DNA of 64,000 bases from Hahella sp050299855 (GTDB lineage: Bacteria; Pseudomonadota; Gammaproteobacteria; Pseudomonadales; Oleiphilaceae), in assembly GCA_050299855.1 (NCBI GenBank), contig JBNKWQ010000030.1, positions 1-64,000 of the forward strand. The letters are read 5' to 3'. Position 1 is the first letter of the stretch; each line of letters starts with the position of its first letter. The position numbers were made by a program, and so were the translations under genes. Shown here piece after piece: positions 7,788-16,054 of this stretch. The notes beneath the pieces were generated by a model. That model was given only the letters and a program-made list of their open reading frames with translations, was not told where the DNA came from and did not search any database.

Positions 7788-8183
7788 ATGATTGATCATC
7801 TTAGCACATATGCTATGAATTACTCGGCAACCAAATCATTCTATGAATCGGCATTTGCGCCATTAGGATATTCAGTCCAAATGGAGTTTGTTGCAAATTG
7901 GAATCAGAATTTTCCCACTCAGAGAATGTGTGCTTTTGGAGTGGAAGGCAAACCTACATACTGGATTATTGAAACAAAAGAAGAGTACACACCCAGGCAT
8001 GTTGCTTTCTCTGCGACTTCTCGCAGGTTAGTGGATCAGTTTTATGAGCAGGCTATGGAGAATGGTGGTAAAAACAATGGCAAGCCTGGTCTACGTCCTA
8101 TGTATCACGAGCACTACTACGGTGCGTTTGTTATTGACCCGGATGGGAACAATGTCGAGGCGGTATGCCATACACCAGAGTAA
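7788..8183 (+). CDS. VOC-superfamily (glyoxalase/bleomycin-resistance-like) protein
   Basis: This 131-residue protein starts MIDHLSTYAMNYSATKSFY and ends FVIDPDGNNVEAVCH, the typical first and last strands of a VOC metal-binding fold. Candidate metal ligands are His4 and the late Glu. I chose ATG 7788 over the upstream TTG/GTG-type start because GGGAG lies 6 bases before it and the family begins at this point. The substrate cannot be told. Such proteins are frequent integron cassette cargo, and an attC-like hairpin follows. Confidence 0.8.
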   Translation: MIDHLSTYAMNYSATKSFYESAFAPLGYSVQMEFVANWNQNFPTQRMCAFGVEGKPTYWIIETKEEYTPRHVAFSATSRRLVDQFYEQAMENGGKNNGKPGLRPMYHEHYYGAFVIDPDGNNVEAVCHTPE

Positions 8184-8189
8184 ATACCA

Positions 8190-8260
8190 ATTAACAAGCA
8201 CCTGCACCGGAAAACCAAAAGCTTCGCTTTTGTTTTCCGTTGAGGCCAGCGTCAGCTAAC
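8190..8260 (+). other. Degenerate attC-like site
   Basis: The segment starts with TTAACAAGC and carries a strong hairpin (GGAAAACCAAAAGC paired with the GCTTTTGTTTTCC arm). It ends near AGCGTCAGCTAAC. The layout and position directly after the VOC stop codon fit a cassette recombination site, but the right core box GTTRRRY is not conserved. Confidence 0.45.
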
Positions 8261-8274
8261 TCATGAGATTAAGT

Positions 8275-8574
8275 ATGTCCGAAAGAGATCAAGCGATTAT
8301 ATTACTTGAGAGAAAGAATAAGGAGTGGTCTTTTGTCCGATCTTTGGCGAAGTCCTGGAGGCGAATTCTATTTCGCGTGGTTGCTATAGTTTTTTTCCTT
8401 TACCTCTACTTCAATTTTAAATCTTCCGCGTTGTACATGCTGGCAATAGGTATGTTATTTGGAGCCATGCTGCAAGACATTGGTTGGATTTTCAAAATTA
8501 AGCAATCTTGGCCATTTACCTATAAAATCATCAATTGGTCAAAAGTTGAAGAAATAGCAAATGGTCAAAGCTAA
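8275..8574 (+). CDS. Small membrane protein, integron cassette type
   Basis: This roughly 99-residue protein has a basic N-terminal cytoplasmic part, then two closely spaced hydrophobic helices (about residues 36-75), then a short polar tail. I favour ATG 8275 (MSERDQAI) because the earlier ATG at 8263 lies in the attC-like arm. The family is not recognised. Confidence 0.5.
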   Translation: MSERDQAIILLERKNKEWSFVRSLAKSWRRILFRVVAIVFFLYLYFNFKSSALYMLAIGMLFGAMLQDIGWIFKIKQSWPFTYKIINWSKVEEIANGQS

Positions 8575-8603
8575 CAATCAGCATCATCGGAGCAGTTATT
8601 TCA

Positions 8604-9020
8604 ATGTCTTATTCTGAGGCTAGTTGCCTTTGTGGTTCTGTAAAAATTACAGCAGAAAACATCAATCCCAACTTCACAGTTTGTCATTGTCAGTCGTGTC
8701 GAACTTGGGGTGGTGCGCCATTTTTTGCGGTTAAATGTGGCACTCAGGTGAAAGTAGAGGGTGAAGACAAAGTAAAAATGTACAAGTCATCCTCCTGGGC
8801 TTCTCGTGGCTTCTGTTCTGAGTGCGGAACTCATCTGTTTTATAAGTTCAAAGAAACAGGTGAATACAATATGCCTGTGGGCTTATTTCCAAACTTGGAA
8901 GGTCTGAAAATGGACATGCAATACTTTAGTGACATGCGCCCGAGCTATTATTGCTTTGCCAACGAGACCAAGGAAATGACTACAGAAGAAATCATGGCTT
9001 ACTTCGCGGATAAGGTGTAA
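8604..9020 (+). CDS. GFA-family (glutathione-dependent formaldehyde-activating-like) protein
   Basis: This 138-residue protein shows the full zinc-binding cysteine set of the GFA/CENP-V fold: CLCGSV near residue 8, CHCQSC near 28, and CSECG near 73. The family includes S-(hydroxymethyl)glutathione synthase-like proteins, but most members have unknown substrates. It lies in the run of cassette-like genes, and the short AGCTAACAATCAGC segment just upstream (8572-8600) may be a shrunken attC. It appears complete. Confidence 0.85.
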   Translation: MSYSEASCLCGSVKITAENINPNFTVCHCQSCRTWGGAPFFAVKCGTQVKVEGEDKVKMYKSSSWASRGFCSECGTHLFYKFKETGEYNMPVGLFPNLEGLKMDMQYFSDMRPSYYCFANETKEMTTEEIMAYFADKV

Positions 9021-9050
9021 CCAAACATAGTCAGAGGGCACGTTAAAGAA

Positions 9051-9410
9051 ATGGAAGTTGTACTTAAAATACTATTATTGGGTATCTTTGCTATGCCTGC
9101 ACTAATGAAAGGCTTTTTTGACCGCGTCTTCTTGCCTGGCTTTGCATTTAAATACGGTGAAGGTTCCTCGCTTCCAGACAAATTACTCACAGGGCGTACT
9201 GCACACTTGATGGTAACTATGGATACTCCTGCTTGGTATTATCGCTGGGTATTTCATAGGCCTGGGCATAATCAAATGAAAAGAACAATTCTAGAGTTTT
9301 GCGGTATAAAGGTTGCGAAAATATCTGAGTTTTCTCCGATAAAAGGCTCAAGTCAGGAGCAGAGAGAAAAATGGATTGTTTTGGCAAAGGAACAAGGAGC
9401 AAAAGCCTAA
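9051..9410 (+). pseudogene. NAD(P)H:quinone/FMN reductase-like, N-terminus lost
   Basis: The frame reads MPALMKGFFDRVFLPGFAF, then TAHLMVTMDTPAWYYRW, then a tail FCGIKVAKIS. This is the second half of flavodoxin-fold NAD(P)H oxidoreductases of the MdaB/KefF type. Full members have about 60-70 more residues at the N-terminus with the FMN phosphate loop; here only about 14 unrelated residues precede the match. It should be inactive. The downstream bases 9411-9525 include a GCCTAAC box and no gene. Confidence 0.7.
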
Positions 9411-9525
9411 CAAGGCTAGTAAATCTGACCTCCGTATGGCGTCTAAGTTTACATACTCGAATAGTACACAGCATTCCTTGGGGGCAGTGTAGAATCACGA
9501 TCAACTTGAAGAGGAGAATGTAGAA

Positions 9526-10026
9526 ATGGAGGCCATAATTGCCGCAATCATTACGGCCATCGCTCAGATTGTGGTGGCGATCGTCACTACTCGTCGCGCT
9601 AACGCGGGTCAAGATTTAGCACCAAGTGAAACCACCCCGGAAGCAAAAGGCAGATCAAGGGCTGCTTGGATCACTAGCGCAATGGCATTGTTAGGCATGG
9701 CGGTCTTTTACCTTGCCGCTGTGGGAAACGCATGCTCCAACCACGACTTGCTGGTCATCTCCGTCATATTCGGGGCGCCCATTAGTATCCTACTAATCAC
9801 GCGAGCGCGGGGTTACAGATTATTCTGGATCACGCCATCTCTAGTAAGTTTTGCAATCGGGATGCCCTTTGGGCACAACTATGGAACTATTACCGAAACC
9901 GCCCTATTTGGAATTAGGCAAGGTACCTCCTGTCAGCAAGGTCCTGAAGTATTGATTGTGTTGGGGATCGTTATGATCCTTGCAGCTGTCGATCACGTGG
10001 TTCGAATGCGTGCGAATGTCAAGTAA
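9526..10026 (+). CDS. Multi-pass membrane protein, integron cassette
   Basis: This 166-residue protein has an N-terminal hydrophobic helix, a short polar loop, and then about four more hydrophobic helices. No family is recognised. A GAGGAGAA ribosome binding site lies just upstream of the ATG. A clear attC site follows 31 bases after the stop, so this gene with its attC forms a complete cassette. Confidence 0.6.
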   Translation: MEAIIAAIITAIAQIVVAIVTTRRANAGQDLAPSETTPEAKGRSRAAWITSAMALLGMAVFYLAAVGNACSNHDLLVISVIFGAPISILLITRARGYRLFWITPSLVSFAIGMPFGHNYGTITETALFGIRQGTSCQQGPEVLIVLGIVMILAAVDHVVRMRANVK

Positions 10027-10057
10027 CGGTAACCGGTTCCTGTTCTTTCCAGCTGCC

Positions 10058-10126
10058 GCCTAACAAGTGGGTCAATGCGACTCCAAAAACCATTGGTTTT
10101 TTCCGCACATTACCCAAGCGTTATGC
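10058..10126 (+). other. attC site (59-base element)
   Basis: This 69-base site runs from GCCTAAC (10058-10064) to GTTATGC (10120-10126), the two consensus core boxes. The interior is an imperfect palindrome in which AAGTGGGTCAATGCG faces CGCACATTACCCAAGC around a CCAAAAACC/GGTTTTTT hairpin. This is the best-preserved integron recombination site in the window. Confidence 0.85.
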
Positions 10127-10143
10127 AATACGGAGTAATGATC

Positions 10144-10497
10144 ATGAAACTAGAATATAAGGAAAGTCTGCTTTCGTACTGGATGATTCTTATTCTCATG
10201 CTGCCTATCACTATATTGTTTTTTGTGGTCTTTAATAGTGGGGATGCTATTTTTCAAACAGTAGGTCGCACTAAGCTGGTTTCACTTTTATGTATGTTGG
10301 CATCGGCAAGCACGGCCCTTTACTCGCTATTTGTTATCTCAATTAATTTTGGTAACGTCAGAGATATTGAATTAGATGATGAAAAAATAGTTTTTTATCG
10401 CCACCCCTATAGCCGAAAAAAAGCTACCGTATATCTAAAGAGGAACTCGAGGACACCCACTCAATATCTTGTCCTATTACGAAAAATTTGGTTATGA
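10144..10497 (+). pseudogene. Small membrane protein, 3' end replaced by repeat A
   Basis: From ATG 10144 the protein reads MKLEYKESLLSYWMIL with two hydrophobic helices and a basic stretch, then at base 10442 switches to repeat-encoded residues NSRTPTQY. The natural C-terminus is therefore lost. It is the cassette directly after the attC site at 10058-10126. The family is not recognised; the PH-like tail pattern (DDEKIVFYRH) suggests a truncated bacterial PH-domain membrane protein, which is a guess. Confidence 0.45.
10450..10468 (+). repeat. Repeat A, left end only
   Basis: AGGACACCCACTCAATAT is present and then breaks off directly into a duplicate of 15414-15570. The preceding GAACTCG is shared with the copy at 14544-14550. 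Confidence 0.7.
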
Positions 10498-10625
10498 ATA
10501 TGTAGCCAGGGGTGATTACCTTTTCAGGAGAATACTCTAATGAGCAAAAAGATTGATGACATAACCAAAGACAGACAGGATAAGCGCCAAAAAACGGGCT
10601 GGACGCTGGAGGAAATCAAACAGCA
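10469..10625 (+). pseudogene. Partial duplicate of the GNAT/small-protein operon at 15.4 kb
   Basis: These 157 bases are nearly identical to 15414-15570. They contain the last residues of the GNAT-like gene (YYEKFGYEYVARGDYLF) and the first 28 or so codons of the downstream small protein (MSKKIDDITKDRQDKRQ). The duplicate is bounded exactly by repeat A on the left and repeat B on the right. The few differences include a 2-base change that turns KARQ into KDRQ. Confidence 0.85.
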
Positions 10626-10670
10626 GGACAAAGTGGGACAGCCATAAAATGGCTGGTGACTAAGCCTGGA
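10626..10670 (+). repeat. Repeat B, copy 1
   Basis: It begins GGACAAAGTGGGACAGCC and continues through TAAAATGGCTGGTGACTAA. Other copies are at 14621-14678 and 20445-20503, with shorter ones at 27530, 28547 and 29522. It cuts the duplicated small-protein gene after its 28th codon. Confidence 0.8.
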
Positions 10671-10713
10671 AACTTCAACCATCCACATATCCCAGCTGTT
10701 TTTCCGCCATGTT

Positions 10714-11028
10714 TTAATCACCCTCTTCAGCATCCCACTGCTCTTCAAAGCCATTTCGTTCCAAGTATCCGCCAACGATATTGATCAAATCTTCCATAAT
10801 GGCCTGCATGCCAAGAACGCCTGCAACTTCTTGCTTGTTTCTGTCGGCAATGACCGCTTCGTCCACCATACGCCAATAAAACCTGGCAAGCTGAGCTGCT
10901 TCTTCCTTGGTTGACACCTCTTTCTCTTGTTCGGCGACAGCTAATGCAAGATTGTCATTAAGCGCTTTGGCAAAATAGATAAAAACGGTTTTCTGTTCTT
11001 GGTCTCTGAAGTTAATCACTCTTATCAC
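10714..11028 (-). CDS. Helical partner (candidate immunity protein) of the Tse2-like toxin
   Basis: This 104-residue, acidic, all-helical protein starts at a GTG that overlaps the toxin stop by four bases (GTGA), so the two are translationally coupled. It is a paralogue of the gene at 19165-19488: both have a KxxxxxIxxAxxxNxxLxL start, a central FYW/FWEM segment and a GY(L/I)xxxG(F/Y) end. Its size and helicity are like those of Tsi2-type immunity proteins, but no direct homology to Tsi2 is visible. The role as immunity is inferred from gene order and the paralogous pair. Confidence 0.55.
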   Translation of the reverse strand: MIRVINFRDQEQKTVFIYFAKALNDNLALAVAEQEKEVSTKEEAAQLARFYWRMVDEAVIADRNKQEVAGVLGMQAIMEDLINIVGGYLERNGFEEQWDAEEGD

Positions 11029-11540
11029 CTTGAAATGTCAGTAATGACTGTCATGCGGTCGCTAATCCAAACTAAATTATCGTGCAGTTGCTTCGCTGTC
11101 ATTTTATCTGTAACGGTCAGAAAGTAATGGTCCTTCTTTTCTCTGTCTTGAATAAATTTCATGTCTTTAGGAAGGTCAGCACTTTTAGTGATCCACCAAA
11201 CATTGTTGGGCATATTCTCTTCATTGAACCTCTCAATCATTCTCCTGGACTTATTCAAGTGGCTCCAGGAAGCAGATAAAGACAACCCTTTTTGATCGTC
11301 AGGTAGAACCCAATTTAGACAAGGGGAAAATATATAATCTTTATTGATTCGGATACCAAAGTTCAGCGGATGAGGCCCCGACTTTCCTTTTTGATATATG
11401 GTACCGGTATTGGGGTGAATTGACGCCCTGGCTAATATATTTGGATCAAGTTTAGACTTGGTGTGAGCTTCCTTTATCTTGTTAAGAATTTCTCTGATAT
11501 CCGATGCAATCTTATATTGCATTTCAAATTCATATTTCAT
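11025..11540 (-). CDS. Tse2-like toxin candidate (ADP-ribosyltransferase-type)
   Basis: This 171-residue protein is a paralogue of 18621-19172. The shared second half has the pattern GLSLS, then VWWITKSADLPKDMKFIQD, then HYFLTVTDKMTAKQL. This resembles the Tse2 family layout (ip-gt-iP-dlkv-D---HYtI-P---M). Tse2 proteins are small type VI effectors with an ADP-ribosyltransferase-like fold. No secretion signal or carrier domain is seen. I infer toxin function from this resemblance and the coupled partner gene; the family call rests on pattern, not alignment. Confidence 0.5.
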   Translation of the reverse strand: MKYEFEMQYKIASDIREILNKIKEAHTKSKLDPNILARASIHPNTGTIYQKGKSGPHPLNFGIRINKDYIFSPCLNWVLPDDQKGLSLSASWSHLNKSRRMIERFNEENMPNNVWWITKSADLPKDMKFIQDREKKDHYFLTVTDKMTAKQLHDNLVWISDRMTVITDISR

Positions 11541-11773
11541 TTTCTTCCCTAAATTTTAGCAGCTGATAGTCCAGCTACTTAGTCGAGCGAATACCGTCAT
11601 ATTTCCACAAAGGGTTAGTAGCATATAGGGGGGCGTAAGATTAGTATCGATTGCCATTGTCCACTCCTTGTGTCTGGCAGTAGTTGTTCAGTTAGATAAG
11701 GCACTGAGCGGAGGTAAAACTTAGCCTCGATATCGCTTTCGATCAATAAGCGAAATGGACTATTAAGACTACG

Positions 11774-11864
11774 GTGCAACGAATCCCAACAAGCGGAACT
11801 GATCAAAGCCCTGACGTCATTATTCTCGCCGCTCAAGTTCTATGTGGGTCTGACCCCGATAGCT
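11774..11864 (+). repeat. Repeat C, copy 2
   Basis: It starts at GTGCAACGAATCCCAAC and runs to CCCCGATAGCT, lacking the first GTAGGTTGGGAAGA bases of other copies. Repeat A follows within five bases. The bases between the Tse2-like gene and this copy (11541-11773) show no gene. Confidence 0.75.
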
Positions 11865-11868
11865 GCGG

Positions 11869-11982
11869 AGGACACTCACTTAATATCTCAATCTAAGCTC
11901 AATCCAAGCTGACGTCCGCTCTCAAGGGCTTCAACTTTTCCATCGACTTCAGCAAACTGTGGCGATATTCAATGGCTGTCCT
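11869..11982 (+). repeat. Repeat A, full copy 2
   Basis: The ends are AGGACACTCACTTAATATC and the inverted GATATTCAATGGCTGTCCT. The interior contains an extra CAATCTAAGCTCAATCCAAG duplication compared with copy 1. Bases 11983-12297 after it hold no recognisable gene. Confidence 0.75.
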
Positions 11983-12297
11983 CGGTCTCTCCTCGGTCTC
12001 TCCTATATGCGCATCGTATTAGTCAGAAACGATCAGTGCCAGGTAACCTCTGAAAAACTACCTGCGTTGCCATTGCTGTGTCAAAAGCTGACTCTGGCGG
12101 CCTCGCCAACGTTTTTCAGGGACACCCTAACTAAACATTACCATGACATCGTAATTTCCAGCTTGAAATGCTTGTGTAGACGGTCTAATTTTTGAAGGAA
12201 TAGTAGTCAGTGTTTTGTTTTTTAGTCTGCGGCAAAAGTTCAGACGAATCCAGAATGTGTAAAGTTATTTCAAAAGCTTCTAGGGATGGGTCAGTAA

Positions 12298-13725
12298 ATG
12301 GAAACTTTAAGGTCTGTAGGAAGCAGAATAGGGAATTTGTATGAAGAATATGTAACCAGACAACTGAGTCACGAATCTGAAACTCTTCAAGAAATATCCA
12401 GGCTAAAGGAAAGTCTGGTCCATATCGATTTTTCATTTGGTAATCCCGTCTGTGATTGTTTCCCTCCTGCCGCAAAGGCCGGTGCCAAAGCGTTTTACCT
12501 GAACACTCGAACTTATCCACGATCGAGAGGTATCGATAAGGTAAGGGATATTGTTTCTAAATATGTCACCCAAGAACTTTATAAAGGAGAAAGGGTTCTC
12601 TCAAGAAACAATGTCATACCCGGAATCGGTACGACGCATTTATATTTTTCAATTGCACGGGGATTTTTGAAAGAGGGCGACGTTTGCTTGGTTTCCGCTC
12701 CAGGTTACGGGATATTTTCCTATATCTCAGAGGAAGGGGGAGCCACCACATATTCACTATTATTGAAAAAGAGCAATGGCTACAGATATATACCGACTGA
12801 ACTCAATGTGGCCATCGAGGAAATAAACAGTTCAGGAAGGAGAGTCAAAGCATTTCTATTTATGAATCCTCATAATCCCACTGGAAATGTATATAGCCAT
12901 GAAGATGAACTCATTGAGATCGGGAAGATCTTCAAAGAGAAACACATACTGATTATTGAGGACATGGCATACAGGGGGACTGAGTTTGATCAATGCCAGT
13001 CCGTCAAACCTATCTGCTTCTACTGTCCTGAGCTTTTTGACCAGACAATAACCCTACTGTCATTGTCCAAGGCATTTGGGATGGCTGCCATTAGAACTGC
13101 GATGGCAATTTCCAATGAAGAAAACATTCAGATAATCAAAACTGAGTTATCGAAAAGTGTCGACTCGGTTCCCGTTCCCCAACAGGAAGCCCTGGCAGCT
13201 GCATTCGCAGTGGACTCTAATACCACCAGGGCTCGAATTCGGTTCCTATCGAAAAATGCAGAAGAATATCAATATAGAACTGCCCTGATGGTGGCGATGA
13301 TTGATGGGGTTGAGAGCATTGATAGCCGATATCGGCAGCGGGTAGTTAACGAAATCACGGAAGTTTTGGGAGAGCGGTTGTCAGAAGAAATATTGTCGGG
13401 AATCAACGGGGTAGAAGTGGAGATCATTCCAAGTTCCGGCTTCTTCTTACCGGTAAACTTTGCGGGATGGGAGGGGCAGTACTTTGGTGGAAAGAAAATA
13501 GTAAATTGCCATGACCTGGTCATAGACATTCTGGCCCTGGCTGCCAAGGTGTTGGTGCTGCCAGGTAGTGCCATGATGTGGCCCAATAATGATTGGGTTG
13601 TCAGAATGTCATTGGTTCCAGAGTCTTTCGGTGAATCCGGTACTCCCGCCAGGTCAAAAATTATTGTCGGTTTGAAACGTATCTACGAAATAGGGAAGCA
13701 ATCGTCTATTGGTTTGAGAGTTTGA
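12298..13725 (+). CDS. Fold-type I PLP-dependent aminotransferase
   Basis: This 475-residue class I/II aminotransferase carries NPHNPTG at residues 190-196, an Asp at 222 (EDMAY) that would contact the pyridine nitrogen, and the Schiff-base lysine at 258 in SLSKAFG. The C-terminal domain ends with VVRMSL. It is longer than typical (about 400), with an insertion around residues 320-370. The substrate is unknown. The next gene starts one base after its stop, so the two form an operon. Repeats C and A lie upstream and repeat A cuts the downstream gene, making this a two-gene module inside the mosaic. Confidence 0.8.
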   Translation: METLRSVGSRIGNLYEEYVTRQLSHESETLQEISRLKESLVHIDFSFGNPVCDCFPPAAKAGAKAFYLNTRTYPRSRGIDKVRDIVSKYVTQELYKGERVLSRNNVIPGIGTTHLYFSIARGFLKEGDVCLVSAPGYGIFSYISEEGGATTYSLLLKKSNGYRYIPTELNVAIEEINSSGRRVKAFLFMNPHNPTGNVYSHEDELIEIGKIFKEKHILIIEDMAYRGTEFDQCQSVKPICFYCPELFDQTITLLSLSKAFGMAAIRTAMAISNEENIQIIKTELSKSVDSVPVPQQEALAAAFAVDSNTTRARIRFLSKNAEEYQYRTALMVAMIDGVESIDSRYRQRVVNEITEVLGERLSEEILSGINGVEVEIIPSSGFFLPVNFAGWEGQYFGGKKIVNCHDLVIDILALAAKVLVLPGSAMMWPNNDWVVRMSLVPESFGESGTPARSKIIVGLKRIYEIGKQSSIGLRV

Positions 13726-14577
13726 ATGATGCAGTTTGACTGCCTGGTGATTTTTGCTACCCGTAATGAAAATAAGCTTATTCATTACAGGGCTATATTC
13801 GAAAGAGTGGTTCCCTTCGTCAAAATTAAATCCATGAATGAAGCAGAAACGATCATTAGGCAAATATCAGGGCTTGGTAGGTTTGAATTTCACGTAGTCG
13901 AAGAAAAAATGGTCGGTTCAAACGCCACGGTATATGACAATTCCCGACAGAAAGCATTAAGTGTCGCAGAGCAAATCAGACGTCTGAATATTCAACAAAT
14001 GTTGCATGCTACGGTCATTAGTGATGACTATATATGCTACCTGCAATCCCTGGTTTGGGGAGTTCATCGTCAGACAAAGGAAAAAGGCATTTTTCTGAAG
14101 AATGCCGTTGATGAAAAATATGAAACTTTTCCGTTCCCGGGTTTGGATATTCGCCCATTTGTAGATTCTTTTCGGGTCGGCAATGAACAGGCACGATTAG
14201 GGATTAGTGATGCTGAATACGATGCCTTACTTCATGAAAGAGCTATTCATCATATTGGTGAAATGCTGGCGAAAAAACATCAGGAATCCATTGAAATTCA
14301 TAATGTTTTAACTCTGGCTAGAGTTTGCGACGGGCGGTATATTCAGTTCGAGGGAGAGCAAGTAGGAAAATTTATCTATCCGCCCATAAAGGGACCTTCA
14401 GGCTATGGTATGGCAATGGCGATACAACTACCCGGTTTTACTACCACTAATGCCAATCTTCCTTATAACGAATACCTTCGAAGCACGGCTGAATATGATT
14501 CAGTTCTAAAGGCAAGAGAGGTTTTATTTTCGTTACACCATGAGAACTCGAGGACACCCACTCAATACTCAATCTAA
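13726..14577 (+). CDS. Ham1/RdgB-like nucleotide pyrophosphatase-like protein, C-terminus altered
   Basis: The N-terminus LVIFATRNENKLIHY fits the Ham1 signature (ATxNxxK, residues 11-17). A SDDY segment near residue 105 and GPSGYGM near 228 parallel the DDSGL and GPGFGYD motifs. At 283 residues it is longer than RdgB (about 200) and the catalytic motifs are divergent, so an altered substrate is possible. The last 9 residues come from repeat A, which starts at 14551, so the true C-terminus may be lost. It is coupled to the aminotransferase. Confidence 0.5.
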   Translation: MMQFDCLVIFATRNENKLIHYRAIFERVVPFVKIKSMNEAETIIRQISGLGRFEFHVVEEKMVGSNATVYDNSRQKALSVAEQIRRLNIQQMLHATVISDDYICYLQSLVWGVHRQTKEKGIFLKNAVDEKYETFPFPGLDIRPFVDSFRVGNEQARLGISDAEYDALLHERAIHHIGEMLAKKHQESIEIHNVLTLARVCDGRYIQFEGEQVGKFIYPPIKGPSGYGMAMAIQLPGFTTTNANLPYNEYLRSTAEYDSVLKAREVLFSLHHENSRTPTQYSI

Positions 14578-14784
14578 GCTGACGTCCGCTATTAAGCGGC
14601 TTCAACTTTTCCATCGACTTAACAAAGTGGGACAGCCATAAAATGGTTGGTGACTAAACCTGGATTCGCCTGGTTTTGGTAGGTTGGGAAGAGCGCAACG
14701 AATCCCAACAAGCGGAACTGATCAACGCCCTGACATCATTATTCTCGCCGCTCAAGTTCTATGTGGATCTGGCCCCGATAGCTC
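14551..14784 (+). repeat. Composite repeat A (partial), B and C
   Basis: Repeat A runs from 14551 to about 14620 and stops after CCATCGACTT. Repeat B follows directly (14621-14678), and repeat C follows that (14679-14784). This is the only place where all three occur head to tail. Bases 14785-14960 show no gene beyond short frames. Confidence 0.8.
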
Positions 14785-14960
14785 TCCTGCCGCCCCTCGT
14801 TATTCCCAATGTCTCATACAAAACCAAGGGAGTTTTTTCTAACGACTTATCTGTTAGGGCTAGGGTTTTCCCTATCATTCATTCAACTCATTGTTGCCTG
14901 TCTATGCCACGGTAAAATGGGCGTTTTACTCGCAGGACGCTTTTTTCGAAAGGGAACTCT

Positions 14961-15485
14961 ATGCTCGCGACTCATATGGATGCCGAAAGGCGTTATGAAA
15001 GACTTAGAAAGGAAGCACTGGACGCAGCCACGGATATACTACAACGACAGAATATCACCGCCATTCATCTAAGCACCATCGACAGTATGGCTCTGAACGC
15101 CTCTAAGCTGTGGGGCAATGCAAACAGTCGCCGTGTGAATTGGGACTGGTTTGCAGGGTATAATAGCTTTAGGTTCCGCTATCCCAAACGGTTTGAAATG
15201 GCCGTCTGGAACTGTGGAAACCTAATTGGTCTGTCGCTTGGGAGGCCGACATATCAGGGTACAGCTTTAAGATTGGATTTTGTAGAAGCCGCCCCGACAG
15301 GCTTGGGGGAAAGGCCCTCGATTATTGAATATGTCTTGCTTGGATATGATATTTATGCACGTTTAATCAATGCCAAACAAGTAAGGATCATGAACCCTAT
15401 TAACAAGGCAGTTTTGTCCTATTACGAAAGATTTGGTTATGAATATGTAGCAAGAGGAGATTACCTCTTTAGGAGAATACTCTAA
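14961..15485 (+). CDS. GNAT-like acetyltransferase
   Basis: This 174-residue protein ends with INKAVLSYYERFGYEYVARG, the common GNAT tail with the acetyl-CoA-proximal Tyr. The central strand LDFVEAAP and following helix fit the fold, but the usual R/QxxGxG/A pyrophosphate loop is not evident. The stop overlaps the next start (TAATG), so it is coupled to the small acidic protein that follows. A partial copy exists at 10469-10625. In this toxin-rich region a GNAT toxin with its antitoxin is possible but unproven. Confidence 0.55.
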   Translation: MLATHMDAERRYERLRKEALDAATDILQRQNITAIHLSTIDSMALNASKLWGNANSRRVNWDWFAGYNSFRFRYPKRFEMAVWNCGNLIGLSLGRPTYQGTALRLDFVEAAPTGLGERPSIIEYVLLGYDIYARLINAKQVRIMNPINKAVLSYYERFGYEYVARGDYLFRRIL

Positions 15486-15694
15486 TGAGCAAAAAGATTG
15501 ATGACATAACCAAAGCCAGACAGGATAAGCGCCAAAAAACGGGCTGGACGCTGGAGGAAATCAAACAGCAAGCTGCCAAAGATTTTGAGAACAACCGGCG
15601 TATAGCTCAGGAAAATGAAGAGCCGGAGGGGTTTTATTCCGGTGACATGGATAAATATTTGAAGGGACAGGAAGACGATGACGAAGAATGCTAA
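15485..15694 (+). CDS. Small charged protein coupled to the GNAT-like gene
   Basis: This 69-residue hydrophilic protein has a basic N-terminal half (KARQDKRQKTGWTLEEIK) and a very acidic C-terminus with an EDDDEE run. Its start overlaps the GNAT stop. A truncated copy of its first 28 codons is at 10541-10625. A small charged protein translated with an enzyme suggests a binding partner or antitoxin, but no family is recognised. Confidence 0.5.
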   Translation: MSKKIDDITKARQDKRQKTGWTLEEIKQQAAKDFENNRRIAQENEEPEGFYSGDMDKYLKGQEDDDEEC

Positions 15695-15830
15695 ACCGGT
15701 CACCGAAAACGATAAGCAAACTAAACCGATGTCAGGGGAGACAGCCCCCGAAGACGCTTTTGCCAAAGCTCGAATCTTTGCCCATAAGGAAGCCCAAAGG
15801 CTGAAAAGCAAGGGCGCGAAGTTTAGTTAG
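15678..15830 (+). CDS. 50-residue basic protein, third gene of the GNAT operon
   Basis: This short frame overlaps the previous gene by 17 bases. It ends with AFAKARIFAHKEAQRLKSKG, a basic amphipathic helix. The overlap and the shared direction suggest a third operon member. No family is recognised. Bases 15831-16054 hold no gene. Confidence 0.4.
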   Translation: MTKNAKPVTENDKQTKPMSGETAPEDAFAKARIFAHKEAQRLKSKGAKFS

Positions 15831-16054
15831 TTTCAGCGTGGGTTTAAGGGGACGAAGGGATTCTTTTTTTTACCAGGCTGTGACCGCTCGACTTTTAATC
15901 CCTCCCTCCCCTATCTCCCGGTCCCCTATCTCCCGAACATTGATCTAGGCCAAATAATCAATTGCGATGCATGTCCCGTTTGAATAATCATCGAAAGGTA
16001 AAAGCAAAATGTACCTGCTAAATTCTTCTGTAGCACTTATATGGATATTGACGC

